Shown here: positions 57,582 through 64,000 of the stretch, piece by piece
How positions within the stretch are numbered: position 1 is the stretch's first letter
Layout: each line of letters starts with the position of its first letter
From: Acinetobacter lwoffii
Lineage (GTDB): Bacteria; Pseudomonadota; Gammaproteobacteria; Pseudomonadales; Moraxellaceae
Direction: 5' to 3'
Length of the DNA stretch: 64,000 nt
NCBI RefSeq assembly: GCF_019048525.1
Contig: NZ_CP077369.1
Location: forward strand, 2,108,001 to 2,172,000
Position numbers and translations under genes: made by a program
The notes under the pieces: model-generated
The model's input: only the letters and a program-made list of their open reading frames with translations
What the model was told of the DNA's origin: nothing
Database searches by the model: none

Positions 57582-57965
57582 ATGAATGTACAAGTACAAC
57601 CAGAAAGTAAGAATGAGGTGGTGGTTCAGACCCAGATGCCGATTAAGAATTATCATGAATTTTATCGCTTCTATTTGACCGAACATCGGCATATCATCAG
57701 CCGCCGTCTGCACGTGGCCGGCAGTAGCATCGGTTTATACTGTTTTGCTAAAGCCATTCGTCAAGGCAAGCCGCGATATTTTGCCTATGGTTTACTCTCG
57801 GGCTATGCTTGTGCCTGGGTCGGTCATTTTATCTTTGAGCGCAATAAACCAGCCAGCTTCAAACAGCCTGTATATAGCTTTATCTCGGACTGGCGCATGT
57901 TTGCCGATGTCCTGCGTGGTAATATCAGTCTGATCGACCTTAAATACGATAAAATTTCCCGTTAA
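57582..57965 (+). CDS. DUF962/Mpo1-like membrane protein
   Basis: 127 residues. FYRFYLTEHRHIISRRLHVAGS and WVGHFIFERNKPASFKQPVYSFISDWRMF are the conserved His-containing parts of the DUF962 family. The yeast member Mpo1 is an iron-dependent dioxygenase acting on 2-hydroxy fatty acids. The key histidines are present here. Two short hydrophobic stretches lie between them. Confidence 0.88.
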   Translation: MNVQVQPESKNEVVVQTQMPIKNYHEFYRFYLTEHRHIISRRLHVAGSSIGLYCFAKAIRQGKPRYFAYGLLSGYACAWVGHFIFERNKPASFKQPVYSFISDWRMFADVLRGNISLIDLKYDKISR

Positions 57966-58116
57966 GCCAGAATGACTTTTATCGGAATGTGCCCACTTAA
58001 AGCATGAAATTTCGATAAAAGCCTTGCAAGTCTAGAATTATTATTCTAATAATTATGGTATTGCAGATTAGGTTTTTTGATCAACTATTATATTTTAATT
58101 AATACATCAGTTTTCC

Positions 58117-58147
58117 AAGCCTGGAGCGACCTTCTCCGGGCTTTTTT
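58117..58147 (+). terminator. Terminator in the intergenic region
   Basis: AAGCCTGGAG-N7-CTCCGGGCTTTTTTT, with one G-U-compatible pair; about 150 nt after the DUF962 gene. Confidence 0.8.
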
Positions 58148-58244
58148 TATGCCTGTTTGCTACCAATAAATGTTCAAGATTTTGCTCATGCTATTGTGTA
58201 AATATTCATAGAAGAATTCATGTGGATTTGTGCTGAAAGTAAAA

Positions 58245-58304
58245 GATCCTTTCTGGCTTTGAAACGTTTTCCCACAAACGAATGACTCAAAACCAGAAAG
58301 GATC
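58245..58304. repeat. Long imperfect inverted repeat A
   Basis: GATCCTTTCTGGCTTTGA at 58245-58262 pairs with TCAAAACCAGAAAGGATC at 58287-58304; 17 of 18 positions match, with a 24-nt loop. It is not followed by a T run, so it is not a plain terminator. Confidence 0.8.
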
Positions 58305-58461
58305 GGGTATTACAAACACAGGTATTTATTTTTCTGTTTATTTTCTGTGTCTAAGGCTATTTAAGACGCTTCGCGCCGATTGGGCTATCCCTGAAAATGG
58401 GTATTTTTAATATTAATTAATTTGAGTACGCTTGAGCCAGGCGAAAAAAAGACAAAAAAAT

Positions 58462-58516
58462 CGCTCTTAGAATTTTGCAACTTCTCCACCAAGTTATCTG
58501 CAAAATCCTAAAAGCG
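58462..58516. repeat. Long imperfect inverted repeat B
   Basis: CGCTCTTAGAATTTTGCA at 58462-58479 pairs with TGCAAAATCCTAAAAGCG at 58499-58516; 16 of 18 positions match, with a 19-nt loop. Unlike repeat A in sequence. Confidence 0.75.
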
Positions 58517-58711
58517 TTTGTCGGAGGGCGTAAGCATTAACACGTTATAATTATTGTTATAAGGCGATTAAAACGCAGATTTGAAAGTCCGTATATCCCT
58601 GAAAATGGTGATATTTGAGATTTAATTGACAAATTGCGCTAAAAAACTGCAAATCTGTTGCTGCCCAGTCTTAGAAACAGCAAGATGGCGGCAATTAAAC
58701 CGAGTTATGCC

Positions 58712-58717
58712 TATAAT
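58712..58717 (+). promoter_or_regulatory. Candidate -10 box for thiE
   Basis: Perfect TATAAT, preceded by TGCC, ending 28 nt before the chosen ATG; no good -35 at standard spacing. Transcription from here would give a very short leader and leave the stem-loops outside the message. Confidence 0.45.
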
Positions 58718-58745
58718 AGAGCCATCCTAGCAAGTGGCGAGCAAG

Positions 58746-59366
58746 ATGCGCGGTTTATATTTAATTACCAATGATGATCCATTAGAGCTTTTATTAGCGA
58801 AGTTGGAAGGTGCAATGGCCAATGGTGGTGTTGCGGTCTTGCAATATCGCCGTAAAAAAGTGGCGAAAGAAGATCAAATTTACGAAATCGAGTACATGAA
58901 AGCCATGTGTGCTGAATATGGCGTACCTTTCGTGATTAACGATGATCTGGAAATGGCGGTTAAATACGGCGTGGGTGTGCATTTAGGCCAGGATGATGGT
59001 TCGATTGTCGACGCTGTTGCGCGTTTGCCTAAAGGCGTGTTGATTGGCCGTAGCTGTAATAACTCACTTGAGCTGGCTAAACAGGCCATTGCCGATGGTG
59101 CGAATTATGTGGCATTTGGAGCAATTTATGCGACTGATAGTAAACCTGAAGCGGGTAATATTGGTCTTGAAACCTTAAAACTGGCCAAAGAAAAATTGAA
59201 CGTGCCTCTCTGTGCCATTGGTGGTTTAACGGTTGAAAATTCAAAGGATGTCATTGAGTCAGGTGCGGATTATTGCGCGGTGATTAGTGATATATTGGGA
59301 CTTCCTATGAATGCCATTCCTGAACGTTTAGATGAATGGTCTGCGCTTTTTCAAGCTACAGCATAA
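58746..59366 (+). CDS. thiE: Thiamine-phosphate synthase
   Basis: About 206 residues. ThiE joins hydroxymethylpyrimidine diphosphate to thiazole phosphate; its partner genes thiS-thiG are 42 kb away. VLQYRRKKV, VPFVINDDLEMA, GVHLGQDDG, YVAFGAIYATDSKP and CAIGGLTVEN are the family landmarks (here QYRRK where QxRxK is usual). An in-frame GTG at 58734 would add four residues; I use the ATG at 58746. Confidence 0.93.
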   Translation: MRGLYLITNDDPLELLLAKLEGAMANGGVAVLQYRRKKVAKEDQIYEIEYMKAMCAEYGVPFVINDDLEMAVKYGVGVHLGQDDGSIVDAVARLPKGVLIGRSCNNSLELAKQAIADGANYVAFGAIYATDSKPEAGNIGLETLKLAKEKLNVPLCAIGGLTVENSKDVIESGADYCAVISDILGLPMNAIPERLDEWSALFQATA

Positions 59367-59404
59367 AATTTTTTGATTGATTTAATTTTGAGTCGAGTGC
59401 CTTC

Positions 59405-60706
59405 ATGAGCTTATCTCCAAAGCAAGAACAATTGTTCAAACAAGCCAATAAACATATCCCGGGTGGCGTCAATTCACCTGTACGCGCATTTAATAGTGTC
59501 GGTGGGACGCCGGTCTTTATCGAAAAAGCCCAAGGTGCGTATCTGTATGATGTCGATGGCAAACGTTATGTGGACTATGTAGGTTCATGGGGGCCGATGA
59601 TTTTGGGTCATGCGCATCCAGCGATTATTAAAGCGGTTCAGGATGCCGCAGTAGACGGTTTGAGCTTTGGTGCGCCCACAGTTCATGAAACCACACTGGC
59701 AGACATTATCTGCGAGATCATGCCATCGATTGAGCTGGTTCGTATGACCAACTCAGGTACAGAAGCGACCATGACCGCGATTCGTTTAGCGCGTGGTTAT
59801 ACTGGCCGTGACAAGATTGTAAAATTTGAAGGCTGTTATCACGGTCATTCGGATTCATTATTGGTAAAAGCCGGTTCAGGTTTATTGACCAGTGGTGAAG
59901 GGGAAGCGACGTCGGCAGGCGTGCCAGCGGATTTTGCAAAACATACGCTGACACTTCCATATAACGACATCGCGACTTTAAAAGAATGCTTTGCCAAATT
60001 TGGTTCGGAAATTGCCGGCGTGATTGTTGAGCCAGTCGCAGGCAACATGAACTTGGTGAAACCAATTGACGGTTTCCTGCAAGCGATTCGTGATGTCTGT
60101 GATGAACATGGTTCAGTGTTTATCATTGATGAAGTAATGACCGGTTTCCGTGTCGGTTTGGGTGGTGCGCAAGCACATTATGGCGTTACTCCGGATTTAA
60201 CCACTTTAGGTAAAATCATTGGTGCAGGTCTGCCAGTGGGCGCTTTTGGTGGTAAGCGTGAAGTGATGGAATGTATTGCACCACTGGGTAAGGTATACCA
60301 AGCAGGTACATTGTCGGGTAATCCACTGGCAATGCGTGCCGGTATCGAGATGTTCAAGCATTTACGTACCGAAGGTTTTTATGAAAAATTAACCGCACAA
60401 CTCGAAAAATTGCTCGCCGGTTTACAAACTGCTGCTGATGAAGCAGGCATTCCATTCAAGACCCAACAAGTGGGCGGTATGTTTGGTCTTTACTTTACCG
60501 ATCAGGAAGATATTACTAGCTTCGACTCTATGCTGAAATGCGATGTCGATGCGTTCCGTAAATTCTTCCATGGCATGTTAAATCGTGGCGTAAACCTTGC
60601 ACCATCTGCTTTTGAAGCAGGATTTATTTCTGCTGCGCATAGTGATGAAGATATTGCTTACACGATTCAAGCGGCTAAAGAAACTTTTGCTGAGATGAAA
60701 GCGTAA
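59405..60706 (+). CDS. hemL: Glutamate-1-semialdehyde 2,1-aminomutase
   Basis: 433 residues. A PLP enzyme that makes 5-aminolevulinate in the C5 haem pathway. [54 protein letters not shown] and [18 protein letters not shown] (with the PLP lysine in TLGK) are all intact. Its 3' hairpin has been split by an insertion sequence. Confidence 0.97.
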   Translation: MSLSPKQEQLFKQANKHIPGGVNSPVRAFNSVGGTPVFIEKAQGAYLYDVDGKRYVDYVGSWGPMILGHAHPAIIKAVQDAAVDGLSFGAPTVHETTLADIICEIMPSIELVRMTNSGTEATMTAIRLARGYTGRDKIVKFEGCYHGHSDSLLVKAGSGLLTSGEGEATSAGVPADFAKHTLTLPYNDIATLKECFAKFGSEIAGVIVEPVAGNMNLVKPIDGFLQAIRDVCDEHGSVFIIDEVMTGFRVGLGGAQAHYGVTPDLTTLGKIIGAGLPVGAFGGKREVMECIAPLGKVYQAGTLSGNPLAMRAGIEMFKHLRTEGFYEKLTAQLEKLLAGLQTAADEAGIPFKTQQVGGMFGLYFTDQEDITSFDSMLKCDVDAFRKFFHGMLNRGVNLAPSAFEAGFISAAHSDEDIAYTIQAAKETFAEMKA

Positions 60707-60726
60707 TACCTCTCCCAAACCCTCTC

Positions 60727-60733
60727 CTTAAAG
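60727..60733 (+). repeat. Target-site duplication, left copy
   Basis: CTTAAAG directly abuts the left inverted repeat of the insertion sequence and is repeated at 62106-62112. Confidence 0.75.
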
Positions 60734-60751
60734 GCATAGGTATCTACACAT

Positions 60752-61984
60752 CTATGAGATACCTAATGCCATTGTGGCTATCTCATTGAGTTCATCTATT
60801 GAATATTCCGAGAGCAGTTGAAGAGTGTTCAGTAAAATCGAAAGCCCTGCCAATAAGGCAGGTGCACTTTCCAACCTACCTCTTTTCTGCTGCCGACCTG
60901 AAAGACGGGTGAGAAATACACGAATTTTCTGATGGTGTTCATCTTCAGAACGCTGGATTCGCCAAGTTAAAACACAAGCCATACAGCTAATCAGTAACCG
61001 CCTTAAAATGGCTTCAGGTCTGGTCTGAAGCCATGCTTCAATATCATGACCTGCCTGCTTGAGCAGCTTGAAATAGCATTCAATTGTCCAGCGCCAGTAA
61101 TACCAGGTCGTCATCTCTACCGTAGTAATCTCTGATGGAACATTGCTGATTAGTGACCATCTTGCGACGGTCTTATCCTGATCATCTTTCACTACGGCAA
61201 CAATTAATCTGGCTTCAATCGCACTCCCTGGCTGGGGAGCAACCCGTTGGCCTGAATCGTCATTTCTCTTCGGTTTTGCTGCACGTGTTATCCGGATAGC
61301 AGTTTCTCCCACATGCAACATATGCCGGTTTCCTTTATAGGCAATCGGCTGGACCTGCTGCGTTTCTACTCGTTCTGCGGCTTCTGCAACTTTGCATGTT
61401 TTGCCCTGATGCTCAATTCGATGGCCTTCTTTCGCCCGAATCAGCCATTTAAAACCCTGGCTGCTCATTTCCCTTAGGTGGGCAATGGAGTCACCTTCAC
61501 GATCAATGATATGAACACATGTTTTCTCAATGGGATATTGTTCAATCACTTTGATTTGTTCGGTAAGTGAATCTAGATGAGATTTGCGCCCAGCAGAGTG
61601 TTGACTGAATGTGGAATAGCAGCCTGAGGCATCTGATAGTGTCTGCGCCAGTGGCGCAATAGGTAGTCCCGAGGCTGCATCAACCAGCAGACTGCTTTGC
61701 AATTCATAGCCTGAATCATATTGATGGGTTCTTTGCAGGCGCTGAATTTTATGATGGTGTTTCACATACTGTAGCTGAGACCAGTCATGAACAATCAATG
61801 CATATTGATGCGGTGATGCCTTGATCTGTTCACATGCAAGATGTTCAATTGGCTGGTTTAACTGACTAAAAGAGATTTTGTCATTATTCAGGAATCGCCA
61901 GACCGCTTGTGTGGTTGCGAAACTCGACTTTTGGGCAGAAGCCAGGTCTTTGATTGCCGGAGCAAGTGAAGCAAGAGGGTTCAT
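60752..61984 (-). CDS. IS4-family DDE transposase
   Basis: 410 residues. The IS4 signature Y-(2)-R-(3)-E-(6)-K is present as YYWRWTIECYFKLLK, with candidate catalytic aspartates in IVHDWSQL and IIDREGDS. The N-terminus (TTQAVWRFLNNDKISF) resembles the transposase DNA-binding part of Tn5-like relatives. The frame is intact and ends 2 nt from the left inverted repeat. Confidence 0.93.
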   Translation of the reverse strand: MNPLASLAPAIKDLASAQKSSFATTQAVWRFLNNDKISFSQLNQPIEHLACEQIKASPHQYALIVHDWSQLQYVKHHHKIQRLQRTHQYDSGYELQSSLLVDAASGLPIAPLAQTLSDASGCYSTFSQHSAGRKSHLDSLTEQIKVIEQYPIEKTCVHIIDREGDSIAHLREMSSQGFKWLIRAKEGHRIEHQGKTCKVAEAAERVETQQVQPIAYKGNRHMLHVGETAIRITRAAKPKRNDDSGQRVAPQPGSAIEARLIVAVVKDDQDKTVARWSLISNVPSEITTVEMTTWYYWRWTIECYFKLLKQAGHDIEAWLQTRPEAILRRLLISCMACVLTWRIQRSEDEHHQKIRVFLTRLSGRQQKRGRLESAPALLAGLSILLNTLQLLSEYSIDELNEIATMALGIS

Positions 61985-62041
61985 ATTGAGCTTTACAAGG
62001 CTGTTATAGCGCTTGACAAGACGCTGGTCCAGGCCAGAGAT

Positions 62042-62073
62042 GTTAAATTGAAGAGCATGCTCTTCAATTTAAC
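62042..62073. repeat. 32-bp perfect palindrome inside the IS right end
   Basis: GTTAAATTGAAGAGCA and its exact complement form an uninterrupted palindrome between the transposase start and the right inverted repeat. It may shield the transposase from outside transcription or bind the transposase. Confidence 0.8.
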
Positions 62074-62105
62074 GCAAAGTTCAGGAATTGTGTAGATACC
62101 TATGC

Positions 62106-62112
62106 CTTAAAG
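62106..62112 (+). repeat. Target-site duplication, right copy
   Basis: CTTAAAG next to the right inverted repeat, followed by GAGAGGG, the partner of CCCTCTC on the left side. Confidence 0.75.
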
Positions 62113-62228
62113 GAGAGGGCTTTCATCTATCGAATAGAAATGAAAATTTAAAGACTTCCTCCAGTATTCTTGCGCTATATATGGCTCAGGCTTAGGGGGA
62201 ATTACATTTAAAATTAGAGATCATTTTC

Positions 62229-62645
62229 ATGCAAACCAAACATTATTTGACTTTAAGCGATGCGGAATTTTTATTAGATCAAGCCCATCAATATGCCATT
62301 CAGAACAGTTTTAATGTCAGTATTGCAGTCGTAGATGAAACGGGTAATTTGCTTGCGATGAAGCGTATGGATGGTGCAGCACCGATGACTGCAAATCTGG
62401 CCGTCGAAAAGGCTAAATGTTCAGCTATGAGTCGCCATCCCTCCAAACTGTTTGAGGATATTATCAAAGGCGGACAGATGGGTTTTCTGACCATGGAAAC
62501 TTTCTCAGGAATGTTGGAAGGTGGTGAACCGATTCTGTATCAAGGCCAGCTCGTCGGTGCGATGGGTGTGTCGGGTGTGAAGTCGTTTGAAGATGCGGAG
62601 ATTGCACAGGTAGCCATTGAGAAATTTTTGGCTAAGCAAAGCTAA
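62229..62645 (+). CDS. GlcG/HbpS-family protein
   Basis: 138 residues. SIAVVDETGNLLAMKRMDGA, ANLAVEKAKCSAM and LVGAMGVSGV are the family pattern (formerly DUF336). Members include GlcG of glycolate operons and the haem-binding HbpS. Neither context is present here, so function is open. Confidence 0.88.
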   Translation: MQTKHYLTLSDAEFLLDQAHQYAIQNSFNVSIAVVDETGNLLAMKRMDGAAPMTANLAVEKAKCSAMSRHPSKLFEDIIKGGQMGFLTMETFSGMLEGGEPILYQGQLVGAMGVSGVKSFEDAEIAQVAIEKFLAKQS

Positions 62646-62730
62646 TCCAAAATAGAAATTGATCAGCTTAATTTAATAAAATCATTCAAAGTTGTACCAA
62701 AATGAAGCGTGGAACGTGAAATATCAACTA

Positions 62731-62760
62731 AAAAGCCCAATCGCTAATGAGTGGGCTTGT
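62731..62760 (-). terminator. Outward-facing hairpin beside cassette 2
   Basis: AAGCCCA at 62733-62739 pairs with TGGGCTT at 62752-62758. On the minus strand the hairpin ends in TTTTT, so it points away from the dif site, opposite to the cassette gene. It stands 44 nt from the XerC box, matching cassette 1. Confidence 0.65.
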
Positions 62761-62802
62761 CTATATACAATAAAGTTATAATTTAAAAAGGAAATCAAAA
62801 GA

Positions 62803-62830
62803 ATTTCGTATAACGTGTATTATGTTAATT
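62803..62830 (+). repeat. Canonical dif-type XerC/XerD site
   Basis: XerC box ATTTCGTATAA (62803-62813), spacer CGTGTA, XerD box TTATGTTAATT (62820-62830). Both boxes are identical to those at 45794-45821; the spacers differ by one base. Orientation is opposite to that site. Confidence 0.85.
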
Positions 62831-62865
62831 TTAGAAATAATTAAAAGTTTGGAAATACTAGTGAA

Positions 62866-63168
62866 ATGCAACTTATAGAAATAGAGCCTTATTTTTGGGA
62901 ACTATATGAGGATAGCGAAAATATATACCTCAATGTTTGTATAAATATGAGTGCAGTTTCTTGGGCGAAAACTATCTGCCTAGATAAACAAACGATTCAG
63001 CAATATCAGACTCAAGGAAAAGGTTTTATTGATGACTTAGCTAAAAGAATTGAAAGCAGCCAATTTAGAAAAGATTATGAAAGATTTTATTCATTTCCAG
63101 ATGCCTCCGCAGAACAAAAAGAGGGAATGCTTCTAGCATTTAATGAATATAGGGCTAAGCAAAATTAA
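62866..63168 (+). CDS. Hypothetical protein carried by the dif-like cassette
   Basis: 100 residues, MQLIEIEPYFWELYEDSENIY at the start and a helical, charged C-terminus ending EYRAKQN. No family recognised. Codons are more A+T-rich than in flanking genes. It starts 35 nt after the XerD box and its stop is one base before the 3' palindrome. GGAAAT lies upstream of the ATG. Possible roles (small immunity, antitoxin or anti-phage protein) are guesses from the setting only. Confidence 0.7.
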   Translation: MQLIEIEPYFWELYEDSENIYLNVCINMSAVSWAKTICLDKQTIQQYQTQGKGFIDDLAKRIESSQFRKDYERFYSFPDASAEQKEGMLLAFNEYRAKQN

Positions 63169-63172
63169 AGCC

Positions 63173-63200
63173 ATTTAATATAATGGCGATGATACGAAAT
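63173..63200 (-). repeat. Degenerate dif-like site, distal end of cassette 2
   Basis: On the minus strand: C-box-like ATTTCGTATCA (10 of 11), spacer TCGCCA, D-box-like TTATATTAAAT, the same D variant as at 45262. The palindrome GCCATT-TAATAT-AATGGC (63170-63187) overlaps it. Confidence 0.55.
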
Positions 63201-63253
63201 TAGAACAATAAACCTCTGTGAAATCAAAGTGTTTTTCAAATCGATGCTAAACT

Positions 63254-63284
63254 AAAATAGCATGAATCATCATGCTATTTTGTA
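63254..63284. terminator. Strong hairpin before the last gene
   Basis: Perfect 12-bp stem AAAATAGCATGA-ATCA-TCATGCTATTTT, with A and T runs at its two ends. It probably stops transcription leaving the cassette side. Confidence 0.75.
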
Positions 63285-63300
63285 TTTATAAGAGCCTCCC

Positions 63301-64000
63301 ATGCTGTACCCCATCCCTAAAAAAATCCAACTTGCTCCATCCCAAGCCAAATGGCAGCTTGCATCAAATGAATCTGTTTTGGTTTTAGTGGGATTACAAA
63401 ATTTAAGGATGATGGTAGGCATACAAGAAAGCGACCTAATGAGTCATCTGATCCAGATCAGCAATAAAGCCAAAGCACTCGATATTCCGATTGTTGACTT
63501 ATATGGTGATGACCTGATGCAAGGCATGCAGCAATTGGGAGAATATGCCTCAACGCATCCGCAACTAATTTTTGCCGGTCAGGTCACGCCAATGCTGAAA
63601 CAGATTTTGCCGCATCTGATGAGTGTGACGGATCAAATCGGTGTGGTCGATGACGCCATTTTAGTGGCGAATCAAGATCAGCATATTCAATGGATCGAAA
63701 ATATTTCGGCACAGGGCATACATCACTTAAATACTTATAGCCTGACTCGCTTATGGGATTTAAGCGCGCCGTCAGAATATGTATTGTCGACCAAAGGCAT
63801 TATGTTGGCTGTCGCAGAACAGCTGGATATGGATGCCTTGGAAATTGATCCCTATGTCGATTTAAAAAATTATGGTCTGGATTCGGTAGCGGTGGTGAGT
63901 CTAGTCGGTATATGGCGTGCGCATGGTGCCAATATCCGTTATGAAGATGTGCTAAAGCATCCGTCTTTGCATGAATTGGCAGGCTTCATTTTACAATCCT
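63301..64000 (+). CDS. Isochorismatase-like protein with carrier domain (EntB/BasF-like, runs off the end)
   Basis: At least 233 residues from the ATG at 63301. The N-terminal 160 residues follow the isochorismatase fold (IPKKIQLAP at the start, then ESVLVLVGLQN). The catalytic Asp that normally precedes the Met/Leu-Gln is glycine (G31). The C-terminal part is a phosphopantetheine carrier domain with LKNYGLDSVAVV, attachment Ser195. The layout is that of siderophore aryl-carrier proteins, here perhaps carrying without hydrolysing. Downstream biosynthetic genes would lie outside the window. Confidence 0.8.
   Translation, partial: MLYPIPKKIQLAPSQAKWQLASNESVLVLVGLQNLRMMVGIQESDLMSHLIQISNKAKALDIPIVDLYGDDLMQGMQQLGEYASTHPQLIFAGQVTPMLKQILPHLMSVTDQIGVVDDAILVANQDQHIQWIENISAQGIHHLNTYSLTRLWDLSAPSEYVLSTKGIMLAVAEQLDMDALEIDPYVDLKNYGLDSVAVVSLVGIWRAHGANIRYEDVLKHPSLHELAGFILQS

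Larger units (their letters stand above)
57966..58745. other. Long non-coding region with large stem-loops and a direct repeat
   Basis: About 780 bp without a credible gene. It contains a terminator, an 18-bp inverted repeat at 58245-58304, a second 18-bp inverted repeat at 58462-58516, and two copies of ATCCCTGAAAATGG about 200 bp apart. The structure suggests a non-coding RNA, a decayed element or a MITE. No TPP riboswitch is recognisable before thiE. Confidence 0.5.
60734..62105 (-). mobile_element. IS4-family insertion sequence, 1372 bp
   Basis: Perfect 17-bp terminal inverted repeats, GCATAGGTATCTACACA at 60734-60750 and its complement at 62089-62105, flanked by the 7-bp duplication CTTAAAG. 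It carries one transposase gene filling most of the element. With one duplication copy removed, the flanks join as CCCTCTCCTTAAAGGAGAGGG, a hairpin that looks like the former hemL terminator. The element appears complete and possibly active. Confidence 0.92.
62803..63200 (+). mobile_element. dif-like cassette 2 carrying one small gene
   Basis: Canonical C|D site, small gene, then an 18-nt palindrome and an inverted degenerate D|C site, 398 bp in all. The order and orientation are the same as in cassette 1. Confidence 0.6.

Noticed and set aside
58550..58745. TPP riboswitch upstream of thiE
   Set aside because: I could not find the conserved CTGAGA and GGATAATGCC-type segments of the TPP aptamer.
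1..64000. CRISPR array or prophage
   Set aside because: No regularly spaced repeats and no cluster of phage structural, integrase or lysis genes were seen. The only repeats are the tRNA blocks, dif-like ends and IS termini.

Overview
The window is a moderately A+T-rich stretch of gammaproteobacterial chromosome, almost certainly Acinetobacter. The evidence is gene content and order: a liu leucine-catabolism cluster, gpsA-sixA-gspL-gspM, pyrD-cvpA-purF, rpsU next to a YqeY protein and tsaD, and thiE-hemL. The XerC/XerD site sequences are also of the Acinetobacter type. It is mostly housekeeping and catabolic DNA; the accessory parts are about 42.4-46.1 kb, 51.5-58.7 kb and 60.7-63.3 kb.

Layout. 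1-9.7 kb: leucine/isovalerate degradation, with scoA, liuE, liuD, liuC, liuB and liuA on the minus strand. A divergent TetR-family regulator and an acyl-CoA synthetase follow, and the divergent promoter region holds two operator-like inverted repeats. 9.7-20.7 kb: a conserved multi-hairpin intergenic element, a methyltransferase, a thioesterase-like protein, a DUF2520 protein, trmB, a SulP transporter, a glutathione transferase, thiS-thiG, rpoH, a TusA-like protein, a cold-shock protein, a DEAD-box helicase and a small lipoprotein. 20.9-28.1 kb: a nitroreductase, gpsA, sixA, gspL, gspM, pyrD, a CvpA protein and purF. 28.1-42.4 kb: an M48-like protein that has lost its zinc motif, a probable divergent DNA polymerase III psi subunit, a hydroxyacid dehydrogenase, a BepA-like M48/TPR protease, YqeY-rpsU, tsaD, a GAF-GGDEF protein, a lipoprotein, an AAA ATPase, and an overlapping patatin/kinase pair.

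42.5-44.0 kb is a tRNA locus. A Leu(TAG)-Trp(CCA)-Leu(TAG) block occurs twice, 1152 bp apart, with a single Leu(CAG) gene between the copies. From 44.1 kb come small genes, one cut by an early amber codon, and then the first of two dif-like cassettes (45245-45821). 46.2-57.9 kb carries gloB, a flavin-reductase-like protein, a PhzF protein, a large M16 peptidase, an amidohydrolase broken by an in-frame TAG, a DUF3144 protein, two tandem CYTH-CHAD proteins and a DUF962 protein. A 780-bp non-coding region with long stem-loops precedes thiE and hemL. A 1372-bp IS4-family element sits in the hairpin behind hemL. It is followed by a GlcG/HbpS-like protein, the second dif-like cassette (62803-63200), and the start of an isochorismatase-like/carrier-domain protein that runs off the end.

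The most unusual signal is the pair of cassettes. Each has, in the direction of its gene: an outward-facing hairpin, 44-45 bp of A+T-rich DNA, a perfect 28-bp XerC/XerD site, one small gene, and then an 18-nt palindrome overlapping a degenerate inverted XerD/XerC site. dif modules are known from Acinetobacter plasmids. Two small single-gene versions with matched architecture inside a housekeeping chromosome region deserve checking first.
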